The position numbers and the translations under genes are program-made. Below the pieces are notes generated by a model. The model made no database searches. It was not told the DNA's origin and saw only the letters and a list, made by a program, of their open reading frames with translations. Shown here piece by piece: positions 14,476 through 14,848 of a stretch of DNA of 14,848 nt; the stretch's first letter is position 1; each line of letters opens with the position of its first letter. The DNA is from Oscillospiraceae bacterium (GTDB lineage: Bacteria > Bacillota > Clostridia > Oscillospirales > CAG-272): positions 1 through 14,848 of the forward strand of contig SVTU01000021.1 of assembly GCA_015063655.1 (NCBI GenBank), given 5' to 3'.

Positions 14476-14848
14476 TTAGCGAATACCGTAATGCTCAATA
14501 ATATAGTCCATATCCTTATCGCCTCTGCCCGAGAGGTTGATGAGAACAGAACCCTTCTTCATGGTCTTGGCAAGCTTGATGCCGTAGGCCACGGCGTGTG
14601 CGCTCTCGATGGCGGGAATGATGCCCTCCATGCGGGACAGACGGAAGAAGGCGTCGATGGTCTCTTCGTCGTTGATCACGTCGTATTTCACACGGCCAAG
14701 GTCGTGCAGGAAGGCATGCTCGGGGCCCGAGGAAGGATAATCCAAGCCGCTTGCTACCGAGTACACGGGGGCAGGCTCACCGTTCTCGTCCTTGAGCATG
14801 ATGCTGTTAAAGCCGTGCATAATGCCCTCTGTGCCGTACTTGAGGCTG
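14476..14848 (-). CDS. trpB: Tryptophan synthase beta chain, C-terminal part
   Basis: The last 123 residues of a gene that enters from the right edge; the frame is open to the window end (SLKYGTEGIMHGFN precedes the first internal Met). Signatures are VYSVASGLDYPSSGPEHAFL, the active-site glutamate region GIIPAIESAHAVAYGIKLAK and the cofactor-ring loop LINLSGRGDKDMD. All are characteristic of TrpB, the pyridoxal-phosphate enzyme that joins indole and serine to make tryptophan, normally in complex with TrpA. The end is compact (YIIEHYGIR). No trpA follows: a terminator lies 8 nt past the stop codon. TrpA must therefore be encoded upstream of trpB or elsewhere, or this may be a free-standing TrpB. 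It is not a fusion at this end. Confidence 0.95.
   Translation of the reverse strand, partial: SLKYGTEGIMHGFNSIMLKDENGEPAPVYSVASGLDYPSSGPEHAFLHDLGRVKYDVINDEETIDAFFRLSRMEGIIPAIESAHAVAYGIKLAKTMKKGSVLINLSGRGDKDMDYIIEHYGIR

Overview
The window looks like a chromosomal segment from a Gram-positive anaerobe of the class Clostridia, probably a gut lineage. The reasons are consensus sigma-A type promoters (TTGACA/TTGACT, a 17-nt spacer, TATAAT), strong GGAGG-type ribosome binding sites, a T-box leader, a clostridial-type DAHP synthase and tight gene packing. The order or genus cannot be fixed from this sequence. No rRNA, tRNA, CRISPR array, insertion sequence or phage gene was seen.

Layout, left to right. 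Positions 1-102 hold the first 34 codons of a TrkH-type potassium uptake protein on the minus strand; its promoter and a short hairpin leader lie at about 118-211. A terminator at 360-390 ends a long minus-strand run. In transcription order (right to left) this run is: azlC-azlD (branched-chain amino acid exporter), a MATE efflux protein, an aldehyde dehydrogenase, an iron-sulfur flavoprotein of the Old Yellow Enzyme/2,4-dienoyl-CoA reductase type, the large and small subunits of an aconitase X (AcnX) dehydratase, and an MFS transporter. Junctions are overlapping or short, and the only clear promoter is ahead of azlC (9567-9595), so one transcript may cover all eight genes. An extra start in the AT-rich gap before the flavoprotein cannot be excluded.

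Further right, a DAHP synthase gene (first step of aromatic amino acid synthesis) is preceded by a T-box riboswitch whose specifier reads UUC, so it should sense uncharged tRNA-Phe. Next is a sodium:solute symporter gene, divergent from a LysR-type regulator gene. The two share a 167-bp control region with overlapping promoters and one T-N11-A palindrome at about -65 from the predicted symporter start. A HAD-family phosphatase follows on the plus strand. It converges, through a bidirectional terminator, on the 3' end of trpB (tryptophan synthase beta), which runs off the right edge.

The most interesting part is 449-5610. A dehydratase (AcnX large and small subunits), a flavoprotein of the kind that reduces activated C=C bonds and an MFS transporter are tightly linked. 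This suggests an uncharacterised take up, dehydrate and reduce pathway for a small hydroxy acid or hydroxylated amino acid. The substrate cannot be read from sequence.

Gene-free stretches: 103-448 holds the trkH promoter, its leader hairpin and the MFS-gene terminator, with nothing recognisable at about 212-347. Positions 10700-11090 are filled by the T-box leader and its promoter.
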